Below, in pieces: positions 1-6,246 of a stretch of 6,617 bases of DNA (its first letter is position 1; every line of letters starts with the position of its first letter). Origin of the DNA: Thermohalobaculum sp045106875 (GTDB taxonomy: Bacteria > Pseudomonadota > Alphaproteobacteria > Rhodobacterales > Rhodobacteraceae); the NCBI GenBank assembly GCA_045106875.1, contig JBGCFK010000279.1, positions 1 to 6,617 on the forward strand, written 5' to 3'. The position numbers and the translations under genes are program-made. Under the pieces are notes generated by a model. That model was given only the letters and a program-made list of their open reading frames with translations. It had not been told where the DNA came from and did no database searches.

Positions 1-788
1 GTCGCGTCGATGCTGAGTTTCAGCGCCAGAGAGACCGGGTACTTTTCAACCGTTGAGATATCGATCAGCGGCCCGAGGAAATCGTTCATGGTCCACATGA
101 ACTGGAACAGGCAGACCGAGACGAGCGCGGGCATGAGGATCGGGACGACGATAAAGATCAGGGTCTGGAAAGTGTTTGCACCATCAACCCGGGCTGCCTC
201 TTCCATTTCCCGCGGGATGGCGCGGAGGAACTGAATGATCATGAAGACAAAGAATGCGTCCCCGGCCAGCCATGCCGGTGCGAACAAGGGAAGGTAGGTA
301 TCAAGCCATCCCAATTCCCGGAACAGAAGATACTGCGGAATTCGCGTCACCACGTCCGGCAGGAGGAGCGTCGCGATGAGGACCGCGAACAGAACTTTCT
401 TTCCCGGAAAATCGAACCGGGCGAAGCCATAGGCCACGAGCGTGCAGGAGATGGCCGTGCCGATAACTTTCGGGATCACGATCTGCATCGAATTGATGAA
501 GAAGGTCGCGAATGTATAGGGCGTCGAGGTTGTCCAGCCGTCGATGTACCCCTGTAGCGTCGGCTCCGACGGCCAGAACCACGGCGAAGCAAAAATCTCC
601 TGGTTGGATTTGAAAGAAGCACCGATCAGCCACAGGAGTGGATAGATCATGACAAAGCCGACGACGATCAGCAGGGTATAGCGGATCGCGGCACTCATCC
701 GGGCACGGCGCTGTAACCTGATTTCAAGCGCTGTCGGCACCCCGTCATGGGTGCTCGTCGTCTGAGGAATATCGGAATATGCGGTCAT
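1..788 (-). CDS. Sugar ABC transporter permease, MalG type (3' end outside window)
   Basis: Inner-membrane permease subunit of a CUT1-type carbohydrate ABC importer, the second of two permeases. The reading frame runs open from the ATG at 788 to the window edge: 262 complete codons with no stop. The family usually has about 275-310 residues, so only the last helix region is missing. Visible features are a polar N-terminal tail (residues 1-33), a first membrane segment at about 36-57 (YTLLIVVGFVMIYPLLWL), further hydrophobic stretches at about 105-122, 132-149, 165-188 and 208-232, and a canonical EAA loop at 196-220 (EEAARVDG followed by VVPILMP) that docks on the ATPase. The start is supported by AGAGGA at 795-800, 6 bases upstream and inside the end of the preceding permease gene. 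One base separates that gene's stop from this start, so the two are probably co-translated. Together with the GH4 enzyme upstream in the operon, oligogalacturonide or other uronide import (TogMN/LplBC-like role) is inferred. The permease sequence alone does not show the substrate. Confidence 0.93.
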   Translation of the reverse strand, partial: MTAYSDIPQTTSTHDGVPTALEIRLQRRARMSAAIRYTLLIVVGFVMIYPLLWLIGASFKSNQEIFASPWFWPSEPTLQGYIDGWTTSTPYTFATFFINSMQIVIPKVIGTAISCTLVAYGFARFDFPGKKVLFAVLIATLLLPDVVTRIPQYLLFRELGWLDTYLPLFAPAWLAGDAFFVFMIIQFLRAIPREMEEAARVDGANTFQTLIFIVVPILMPALVSVCLFQFMWTMNDFLGPLIDISTVEKYPVSLALKLSIDA

Positions 789-789
789 C

Positions 790-1674
790 CTAGTTCCTCT
801 TGTCGCCAGCGTAGTAGACCCACTTTTTCGACGACCAGAAGGCAAGCAGGGTCAGGGTCATGATGATGGCGAACAACACCCAGGCGATGGCAGAGGCATA
901 GCCCATGTCAAAGTTCCCGAAGGCTTCCTCGTAGATGTAGAGCGGCAGCAGATAGGTATTCTTGAGTGGGCCACCTTCCGTGATGATGTAGGGGCCGTTG
1001 AACTCCTGAAACGCCTGTACGGTTTGCATGATCAGATTGAAGAAGATCACCGGGGTGATCAGCGGCAGCGTGATATAACGGAAGATGTGCCATGGGCCCG
1101 CGCCGTCGATGCTGGCCGCCTCATAGAGAGACTTGTCGACAGATTGCAGCGCCGCAAGGAAGATCACCATGGCTGATCCAAACTGCCAGCAGCGCAGCAA
1201 GGTGATTGTGAACAGGGCATTTTCCGGGTCGCCGAACCAATTGATCGGTTCGCCCCCCAACGCCGTGATGATCATGTTCATCAATCCGCTTTGCGCGAAG
1301 ATATACCGCCAGATCACAGCAACTGCGATGGACCCGCCAAGGAGCGATGGCACGTAGTACGCCGTACGAAACAGGTTGATCCCGCGCAGCCGGTAATTCA
1401 GCACCACGGCGATAAACAGGGCGAAGACCAGTTTGATCGGGACCGTCATGAAAACATAGGTCAGCGTTACACGCAGCGACTTGTCGAACGTCCGGTCGCG
1501 CGTGAATAACTTTTCATAGTTCGCTGTTCCGACCCATTCCGGGTCGCTCAGCAAGTTGTAGTCGGTGAAACTGAGGTAAAACGACGCCACAAAGGGGAAA
1601 GCCGTAAAAAGTAACAACCCCACGGCGTAAGGTGCCACGTACCAAAGGCCCAGATATTTGCTGTCGCCGCCCAT
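790..1674 (-). CDS. Sugar ABC transporter permease, MalF/UgpA type
   Basis: Inner-membrane permease, 294 residues, the normal length for the MalF-like half of a CUT1 sugar importer. A membrane segment starts close to the N-terminus (about 9-31, WYVAPYAVGLLLFTAFPFVA) and is followed by the usual FYLSFTDYN stretch. More membrane segments lie at about 70-93, 105-127, 155-176, 203-222 and 260-281. The EAA coupling loop is at 184-208, with YEAASIDGAG followed by ITLPLITP. The ATG abuts the TAA stop of the GH4 gene with no spacer, and an AGGAG at 1683-1687 lies 8 bases upstream inside the GH4 coding end, so translational coupling is likely. It pairs with the following MalG-type permease to form the heterodimeric pore. 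No solute-binding protein or ATPase gene is in the window; they may lie to the left or elsewhere. The uronide-oligomer substrate is inferred from the linked GH4 and kdu/uxu genes. Confidence 0.95.
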   Translation of the reverse strand: MGGDSKYLGLWYVAPYAVGLLLFTAFPFVASFYLSFTDYNLLSDPEWVGTANYEKLFTRDRTFDKSLRVTLTYVFMTVPIKLVFALFIAVVLNYRLRGINLFRTAYYVPSLLGGSIAVAVIWRYIFAQSGLMNMIITALGGEPINWFGDPENALFTITLLRCWQFGSAMVIFLAALQSVDKSLYEAASIDGAGPWHIFRYITLPLITPVIFFNLIMQTVQAFQEFNGPYIITEGGPLKNTYLLPLYIYEEAFGNFDMGYASAIAWVLFAIIMTLTLLAFWSSKKWVYYAGDKRN

Positions 1675-3111
1675 TTATCCGGCTCCTCTTAGAGCTTCCG
1701 GAATGAGCTTAGCGGTCGCCATGACCATTTCATCATACATTCTGCGCGCATCCTCCCCGCCCAGATGACGAACCAGCGGATCAGACCTGAACAGCGGGAA
1801 CAACGCCGCGCGATCTTCGGCCAGAACGGCCGCGACCAGCGCCGTTTGACGGCTCGCGTGATCGACAACGATCGCCTCCAGGGCTTCGGGCAGTCGGCCA
1901 GCCGGCAATGGCCTCACGCCCTGATTGTCGAAGACTGCATTTGTTTCAACGATGGCGCCCTGTGGCAGGCCCTCCAATTGGCCTCGATTGGGCAGATTCA
2001 CGTTACTGACAAAGGACCCACCGCCCATCACCGCGGCAATCTGGTCCGTTAAGGCCTCGTCGGAGCGCTTTGCCTCTACCGGGGCTTTGCCGGACCGCAT
2101 ATCCTCAGCCCTTTTGATCCGCGCTTCGCGGTCGCGGATACGGTAGTCCACGGGTGTCAGGGCAAACCCCCAGTCTTCCGGATCCGCAAGATAGTCAGCA
2201 ACGGGGAGAAACTCAGCGAGGTGCCGGTCGCCCGCGGCACCTGCAACACCAAAACGGCCGAGCATATCGAAGGCGACAAGATTGCAGCTGCCAAAATAGC
2301 GCGCTTTCTCCGGATCGCGGGTTTCAGACTGCGCCCAACCCGTCGCCGCATGATCGGCGACAAACCTCTTGTACGCGGGCAACATGTCGTGATCGTCAAG
2401 AAAGATCGCGTCCACAAAGGTGAAGTGGTTGATGCCCAAGACGTTCACCAGAACGTCGCGGTGGTCGAAGACGTCATAGCCCGCTGCCTGATTTGCAATC
2501 CAAGCAACTTGCGTGCGAATTTTCGTGACTTCATGGCACTCGCCCCAGGCCTTCACCGTCGGAAAGACCTGATAAATCGTGTCCGTCAGAACACTCATCG
2601 GATTGGTGAGGTTGCACACGAACGCATCTGGAGCATGGTCCTTAATGGCATTGGCAATCTGCGCCATCATCGGGATCGCCCTGAGGGCGCGGAGAAATCC
2701 ACCGGGTCCAACAGTATCGCCTACTGCCTGCGGAACGCCGTATCGCGCAGGGATCTCGATATCTTGCGCCATGTCAGCAAACGCGCCCGGCAAGATGGAG
2801 ATCACGACGATATCCGCCCCTGTCAGGGCCTCCTGCAGTGCTTCGCAAGCCTCGTAGGTTGCAGGCACCCCGTGAGAGACATCTGCATACCGCGCCCCGA
2901 TCTCGGCGTTCCGTTTCGCCGCATCATGATCAATGTCGTAGAGGCAAACATGCGCCTTTAGCCTTCGGTCAAACGCAAGATCGGACATGAGGGCCATCGC
3001 CCAGTTGAGCGATCCACCACCAACATAGGCAATACGAACAGGCAAGCTTCGACCGGAATCGTGCATTATTTCCCCAGGGCGCATCTCCGGATCAACTGGA
3101 CGAAGCGCCAT
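1675..3111 (-). CDS. Glycoside hydrolase family 4, probable alpha-galacturonidase (LplD-like, CHEV motif)
   Basis: Cytoplasmic GH4 glycosidase, 478 residues from the most upstream ATG. GH4 enzymes use NAD+ and a divalent metal (usually Mn2+) in a redox-elimination mechanism. Seen here: a Rossmann dinucleotide loop YVGGGSLNW (29-37), GDTVGPGG (131-138), NLTNP (167-171), the active-site tetrapeptide CHEV (192-195) with metal-ligand Cys192, and GINHF (226-230) with the second metal ligand His228. In GH4 the tetrapeptide tracks specificity, and CHEV marks the clade of Bacillus subtilis LplD, which hydrolyses alpha-galacturonides. Release of galacturonate from imported oligogalacturonides is therefore the best call, and the pectin-type neighbours agree. 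It is the first gene of the operon with the two permeases. The start is uncertain. The ATG at 3111 has GGGAGG only 1-2 bases away and the ATG at 3084 has GGAG directly abutting it. The ATG at 3066 has GGGGA about 5 bases upstream and gives an N-terminus closer to the nucleotide loop, so it may be the true start. Alternatives for activity are alpha-glucuronidase or alpha-galactosidase. Confidence 0.9.
   Translation of the reverse strand: MALRPVDPEMRPGEIMHDSGRSLPVRIAYVGGGSLNWAMALMSDLAFDRRLKAHVCLYDIDHDAAKRNAEIGARYADVSHGVPATYEACEALQEALTGADIVVISILPGAFADMAQDIEIPARYGVPQAVGDTVGPGGFLRALRAIPMMAQIANAIKDHAPDAFVCNLTNPMSVLTDTIYQVFPTVKAWGECHEVTKIRTQVAWIANQAAGYDVFDHRDVLVNVLGINHFTFVDAIFLDDHDMLPAYKRFVADHAATGWAQSETRDPEKARYFGSCNLVAFDMLGRFGVAGAAGDRHLAEFLPVADYLADPEDWGFALTPVDYRIRDREARIKRAEDMRSGKAPVEAKRSDEALTDQIAAVMGGGSFVSNVNLPNRGQLEGLPQGAIVETNAVFDNQGVRPLPAGRLPEALEAIVVDHASRQTALVAAVLAEDRAALFPLFRSDPLVRHLGGEDARRMYDEMVMATAKLIPEALRGAG
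2527..2538 (-). other. CHEV active-site codons of the GH4 enzyme
   Basis: The minus-strand codons TGC CAT GAA GTC encode Cys-His-Glu-Val at residues 192-195. The Cys is the expected metal ligand of GH4 enzymes. The following residues distinguish subgroups: CHEV for alpha-galacturonidases, CHSV-like motifs for AglA-type enzymes, CN(V/I)P for 6-phospho-glucosidases. The motif is read directly from the sequence; its link to specificity is family knowledge. Confidence 0.85.
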
Positions 3112-3122
3112 TCCTCCCGTTC

Positions 3123-3158
3123 CTGATGCGTCACGCCCAATATCCTTGGGTACATCAG
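3123..3158 (-). promoter_or_regulatory. Nested inverted repeat, possible leader hairpin or operator upstream of the GH4 gene
   Basis: An outer pair CTGATG (3123-3128) and CATCAG (3153-3158) encloses an inner pair CCCAA (3136-3140) and TTGGG (3146-3150). Both are perfect matches. In the leftward transcript this could fold as a 6-bp outer stem, an asymmetric internal loop, and a 5-bp inner stem with a 5-base loop, ending 12 bases before the most upstream GH4 ATG. As DNA it could be a protein-binding site. There is no U-tract, so it does not look like a terminator. Confidence 0.4.
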
Positions 3159-3169
3159 CCTCGGCACTA

Positions 3170-3185
3170 GACTAATATGCTAGTC
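3170..3185. promoter_or_regulatory. 16-base imperfect palindrome over a possible -10 element, candidate operator
   Basis: GACTA and TAGTC form perfect 5-base arms around a 6-base AT-rich centre (ATATGC), with 6 of 8 symmetric base pairs matching overall. The element covers the TAATAT hexamer and lies about 30 bases before the regulator start and 58 bases before the most upstream GH4 start. That position suits an operator controlling either direction. AraC proteins more often bind direct repeats, so the binder could be a different regulator or the match could be chance. Confidence 0.35.
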
Positions 3186-3215
3186 GGCCGTTTGGGATGA
3201 TGATAAGAAGACAAA

Positions 3216-4076
3216 ATGATGGAGAAAATCGAACACCCTTTGCTCAGCCACATTCCCATGCGGTCGCTGTCGCTTCGACTGGCCCGCTCGACGATCAAGA
3301 TGCAGCACAACCGGCGCTGGAAGATCGACAAGATCAACCCGGTCCACGACCTTGTAATTTGCTTGTCCGGCCAGGGCCTTTATCGGTTCGACGATACGCA
3401 CGAAGAAGTCGAGTTGACTGAAGGCATGGCCATGCTGATCCCGGCCTACACGAGGTTTCGTGGCGCGCTCGGGGGTGGCGAAGAGGCGCTGACCGGAATC
3501 GCCCAACACTTCTCGCTCGAACTTTTTGGGCGTGGTGATCTTATTCAGAACACGACCCTGAAGCGCAGCGCGGCGTTGCCGAATTGGGAAACGCTTGGTC
3601 CGATCGTCCGACTGTACCGCGAGACGGCAAACTTCGGGAGCACGACCCTGTCGCAACATCATCAGTTCATGGTGCTGCTCCTGGCCTACTTCGAAGCGGC
3701 ATTCCTAGGATGGCAGACGCCTGACGAGAAGACAGAAAGCCAGGATCATCTATCCGTGCAAATCATGATGACTGCGTCGCGCCTGTCCAGTGATCCACTT
3801 GGCGCCGGTGTCGAAGAACTTCTCGCCGAAATCCCTTACAATCAGGACTACTTCCGTCGTGCGTTCAAACAAAGGATCGGCCTGACCCCACAGAAATTCC
3901 GCGAAATGAAGCGAATGGAGTTTGCGGCAAGTCGTCTTGGCATGGGTGTCCGGGTCAAGACTGTCGCGGCGGAACTTGGCTATTCCGACCCCTATTACTT
4001 CAGTCGGCAATTCAAGGGCTATCTCGGCTCCAGCCCATCAACCTATCTGGGCCGAAACACGGACGACCCATCATAG
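3216..4076 (+). CDS. AraC-family transcriptional regulator
   Basis: Cytoplasmic DNA-binding regulator, 286 residues, normal for AraC proteins with a sugar-sensing domain. The N-terminal half (about 25-105) looks like a small cupin ligand domain, with an LVICLSGQGLYRFDD stretch and a later GMAMLIPAYTRFRG strand region. The C-terminal AraC DNA-binding domain spans about 178-280 and has two helix-turn-helix motifs. The first is around AGVEELLAEIPYNQDYFRRAFKQ (read as two parts, 197-208 and 209-219). The second ends with the family signature LGYSDPYYFSRQFKGYLG then SPSTYL. Two tandem ATGs begin the frame, preceded by a weak AAGAAG at 3205-3210, so the start could be 3216 or 3219. It diverges from the GH4-ABC operon and converges on the kduI-kduD-uxuB operon with a 21-base gap. 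It is the likely regulator of uronide use, perhaps an activator responding to a galacturonate or KDG-type intermediate; the ligand is unknown. Confidence 0.93.
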   Translation: MMEKIEHPLLSHIPMRSLSLRLARSTIKMQHNRRWKIDKINPVHDLVICLSGQGLYRFDDTHEEVELTEGMAMLIPAYTRFRGALGGGEEALTGIAQHFSLELFGRGDLIQNTTLKRSAALPNWETLGPIVRLYRETANFGSTTLSQHHQFMVLLLAYFEAAFLGWQTPDEKTESQDHLSVQIMMTASRLSSDPLGAGVEELLAEIPYNQDYFRRAFKQRIGLTPQKFREMKRMEFAASRLGMGVRVKTVAAELGYSDPYYFSRQFKGYLGSSPSTYLGRNTDDPS

Positions 4077-4097
4077 TGGCGCCGATCAAAGGCGACC

Positions 4098-5534
4098 TCA
4101 TTCGCTGACGAAAGCTTCGACAGCCGCCCGCGCGCCCATACGCTCGATCTTGTCATAGGCCGCGGCCACAGTCGCGCGAAACGTGTCATTCTCTGGCAAA
4201 TCCTCTCCGAAGACGTCTCCGATGGAGAGAAATGCATTCACCTTTTCACCGCCCCCGTCGCTCACGTGCTTCAAACGCTCTGCGAGCGGGTCGCGCACAT
4301 CGATGGGCTCTCCCGTTTCGTCGACCCCGCCAACGTAACGCATCCACCCTGCCACAGCGAGGCAGAGGCCCGTTGGCACAACGCCGCGGTCCAGATTGTC
4401 GCGGATGGTGCCCAGGATACGTTGTGGCAGCTTCTGGCTCCCATCCATCGCAATCTGCCACGTGCGGTGTCGAATGGCTGCGTCGCGGTAGCGCGCCAAA
4501 AGCTTGGCGCAATAGCCCTTCAGATCCTCGCCGTCGGGTTCGGCGATCACGGGCGTAATCTCGCTGTGCCAGAGCTTTTCGCAAAGGGCTACGAACGCTG
4601 CATCGCGCATGCAGTCGGCAATCGTCTCATGACCCGCCAGATACCCAAGATAAGCCAGCGTCGAATGCGTGCCATTCAGGCAGCGCAGCTTCATCAACTC
4701 ATGCGCTTCGACGGACGCCACCATTTGCGCGCCAACCCGGTCCCAAGCCGGACGACCGTCGGCAAAGTTATCCTCAATTACCCATTGGCGGAATGCTTCG
4801 TGCACGACGCAGGCCGGGTCGTGATACCCTTTCGATACAGCCAAAGCCTCTACATCCGCCTCAGTCGTTGCCGGGGTAATCCGGTCCACCATCGTCGCAG
4901 GAAAGGTCGCGTTGGCGGCAATCCAATTCGCCAGGTCGGGGCTGATCCGCGCGGCGAACTCCAGCACAATGCCGCGCACCAGGGCGCCATTGGACGGAAG
5001 GTTGTCACAGGACAATACGGTAAATGCCTTATCGCCAGTCTTCATCCGCTGCTGCAGGGCCGAAACCACAAAACCGACAGCCGATTTTGGCGCGTCCAAG
5101 CGGACCAGATCATGCTGAATATCAGGATGATCAAAGTTCAGAGTCCCGGTTGACGGCTCATGGCAATAGCCCTTCTCCGTCACCGTCAACGAGACGATTT
5201 TGACAGCTGGGTCAGCGATCGCAGCCACCACTGCTCCCGGATCTTCCGGCGCGACCAGCACATCAGTAACAGAGGTGATGATCCGGCTTTCGTTGCCAGC
5301 TTCTGACAAGGTCAAAGACGTATAAGCGCCCCCCTGCGGCACGAGTTGATCCCGCGCGGTTGGGCTTTTCAGACTGACGGCCAGAATGCCCCAATCCCCG
5401 CCCGCGCGCTCCATTGCCTCGTCGGTGTAAATGGCATGGAACGCTCGAAAGAAGGCACCGGGCCCAAGATGCACGATTCCAGTCTTTGGCGGCGCACCGG
5501 TACGGGTTAATCTATCGGGCAAGCCATCCTCCAT
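4098..5534 (-). CDS. uxuB: Fructuronate reductase / mannitol dehydrogenase family oxidoreductase (UxuB-like)
   Basis: Cytoplasmic NAD(H)-dependent long-chain polyol/uronate dehydrogenase. The expected reaction is D-fructuronate + NADH to D-mannonate + NAD+, feeding KDG formation by mannonate dehydratase. The length of 478 residues fits the family. Seen: the N-terminal nucleotide-binding stretch GIVHLGPGAFFRAF (19-32), TVTEKGY (117-123), SCDNLPSNG (175-183), FPATMVDRITPAT (211-223), and the catalytic signature KLRCLNGTH (282-290) with Lys282, Asn287 and His290. The LNGTHS form and YLGYLAG (295-301) resemble UxuB more than tagaturonate reductase UxaB, but mannitol, arabinitol or tagaturonate specificity cannot be excluded. 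It is the last gene after kduI and kduD, overlapping the kduD end by 23 bases from the ATG at 5534. That ATG has no visible ribosome site. A TTG at 5522 has GGAGG 5 bases upstream and may be the true start, giving 474 residues and an 11-base overlap. Confidence 0.88.
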   Translation of the reverse strand: MEDGLPDRLTRTGAPPKTGIVHLGPGAFFRAFHAIYTDEAMERAGGDWGILAVSLKSPTARDQLVPQGGAYTSLTLSEAGNESRIITSVTDVLVAPEDPGAVVAAIADPAVKIVSLTVTEKGYCHEPSTGTLNFDHPDIQHDLVRLDAPKSAVGFVVSALQQRMKTGDKAFTVLSCDNLPSNGALVRGIVLEFAARISPDLANWIAANATFPATMVDRITPATTEADVEALAVSKGYHDPACVVHEAFRQWVIEDNFADGRPAWDRVGAQMVASVEAHELMKLRCLNGTHSTLAYLGYLAGHETIADCMRDAAFVALCEKLWHSEITPVIAEPDGEDLKGYCAKLLARYRDAAIRHRTWQIAMDGSQKLPQRILGTIRDNLDRGVVPTGLCLAVAGWMRYVGGVDETGEPIDVRDPLAERLKHVSDGGGEKVNAFLSIGDVFGEDLPENDTFRATVAAAYDKIERMGARAAVEAFVSE

Positions 5535-6246
5535 CCACGTTCAGCACTGCACCGGTGACATAGCCCGAAGCGGGCGCACATAAGAAGGTCACCGCCCCCG
5601 CGATATCCGAAGGATCGCCCCAGCGCCCAGCCGGAATCCGCGACAGGATTTCGGCGCTGCGCTTTGGGTCTTCACGCAAGGCGGTCGTGTTATTCGTGGC
5701 AATGTAACCGGGCGCAACAGCGTTCACGTTGATCCCATGGGCGGACCATTCGTTCGCCAGCAGCTTTGTCAGCCCGGCGACCCCATGCTTTGAGGCGGTA
5801 TAGGCGGGCACGCGAATACCCCCCTGAAAGCTAAGCAGAGATGCGATGTTCACAATCCGGCCACCGGCATCTCGGGCCATGGCATCGCTTGCGAACTGCT
5901 GGCAAAGCATGAACACGGCCTTGAGGTTCACATCCATCACGTCGTCCCAATCGGCCTCGGTGTAATCGACGCTGTCGTCGCGGCGAATGATCCCTGCGTT
6001 GTTGACGAGAATATCGAGCGGTCCCTTGACAGCGAGCGCTTGCACTGCCTCCGCCGGATCGGCCAGATCCAGCTCCAGCACCTCGCCTGCCCCCATCAGA
6101 CGCAGTGTCTCAGCACACGAGGACCGCCCCGCGGCAATCACTTGCGCCCCGGCCTGCGCCAGGGATACCGCGATGGCCTGACCTATTCCGGTGTTCGCCC
6201 CTGTGACCAATGCCCGCTTTCCGTCCAGCCGGAACGGATCGCTCAT
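5512..6246 (-). CDS. kduD: 2-dehydro-3-deoxy-D-gluconate 5-dehydrogenase, SDR family
   Basis: Cytoplasmic short-chain dehydrogenase, 244 residues, close to the about 253 of Escherichia coli KduD. It interconverts 3-deoxy-D-glycero-2,5-hexodiulosonate (DKII) and KDG with NAD(H), the last step for unsaturated uronates from lyase-cut pectin. Seen: the cofactor motif TGANTGIG (15-22), NNAG (82-85), structural Asn107, and the catalytic Ser136, Tyr149 and Lys153 (YTASK). Hallmarks shared with KduD include LSFQGGIRVPAYTASK, LLANEW, NAVAPGYIATNNT, SAEILSRIPAGRWG and the terminal DGGWLAR. The start at 6246 is chosen because GGAGG at 6254-6258 lies 7 bases upstream and the ATGA overlaps the kduI stop by 4 bases. 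A frame extension to 6357 lies wholly inside kduI and does not resemble SDR sequence. It sits in an operon between kduI and the uxuB-like gene. Family and function are recognised with high confidence from sequence. Confidence 0.95.
   Translation of the reverse strand: MSDPFRLDGKRALVTGANTGIGQAIAVSLAQAGAQVIAAGRSSCAETLRLMGAGEVLELDLADPAEAVQALAVKGPLDILVNNAGIIRRDDSVDYTEADWDDVMDVNLKAVFMLCQQFASDAMARDAGGRIVNIASLLSFQGGIRVPAYTASKHGVAGLTKLLANEWSAHGINVNAVAPGYIATNNTTALREDPKRSAEILSRIPAGRWGDPSDIAGAVTFLCAPASGYVTGAVLNVDGGWLAR
5528..5532 (-). promoter_or_regulatory. Ribosome binding site favouring a TTG start for uxuB
   Basis: The minus strand reads GGAGG, then five bases (ATGGC), then TTG at 5522, the fifth codon of the longest frame. 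The upstream ATG at 5534 overlaps this GGAGG and is itself preceded only by AACGTGG, a poor ribosome site. The spacing supports initiation at TTG. It lies inside the kduD coding end, so initiation would be coupled to kduD translation. Confidence 0.5.

Larger units (their letters stand above)
3112..3215. promoter_or_regulatory. Divergent intergenic control region between the GH4-ABC operon and the araC-type gene
   Basis: These 104 bases are the only substantial non-coding gap in the window, and they must carry the promoters of the leftward GH4-permease operon and the rightward regulator gene. They are more AT-rich around 3170-3180 than the flanking genes. A TAATAT at 3173-3178 could be a -10 element for the regulator, but I see no convincing -35 at 16-18 bases upstream. 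On the opposite strand CATATT or TATTAG over the same bases could serve the operon, again without a clear -35, which would fit activator dependence. Two inverted-repeat elements inside the region are listed separately. The promoter role follows from gene orientation; the exact promoter positions are not established. Confidence 0.7.

Noticed and set aside
301..633. Minus-strand open frame of 110 codons inside the left permease gene
   Set aside because: It is in a different frame from the permease, which runs uninterrupted from 788 to the edge with correct membrane segments and EAA loop. The permease frame explains the region.
2221..2961. Plus-strand open frame of 246 codons opposite the GH4 gene
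   Set aside because: It lies antisense to well-conserved GH4 motifs, including CHEV and GINHF. It has no domain and no convincing ribosome site.
3180..3662. Minus-strand open frame of 160 codons opposite the AraC gene start
   Set aside because: It is antisense to the cupin domain and has no recognisable protein features. Its 3' end also covers the divergent region boundary.
4080..4094. Small inverted repeat CGCC/GGCG in the gap between the convergent araC and uxuB ends
   Set aside because: The stem is only 4 bp with a 7-base loop and no T-tract on either strand, so it is too weak to call a terminator.
4266..5153. Plus-strand open frame of 295 codons opposite the uxuB-like gene
   Set aside because: It is fully antisense to a protein with complete family signatures. 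Its translation is rich in Arg, His and Gln with no recognisable domain, typical of a shadow frame in GC-rich DNA.
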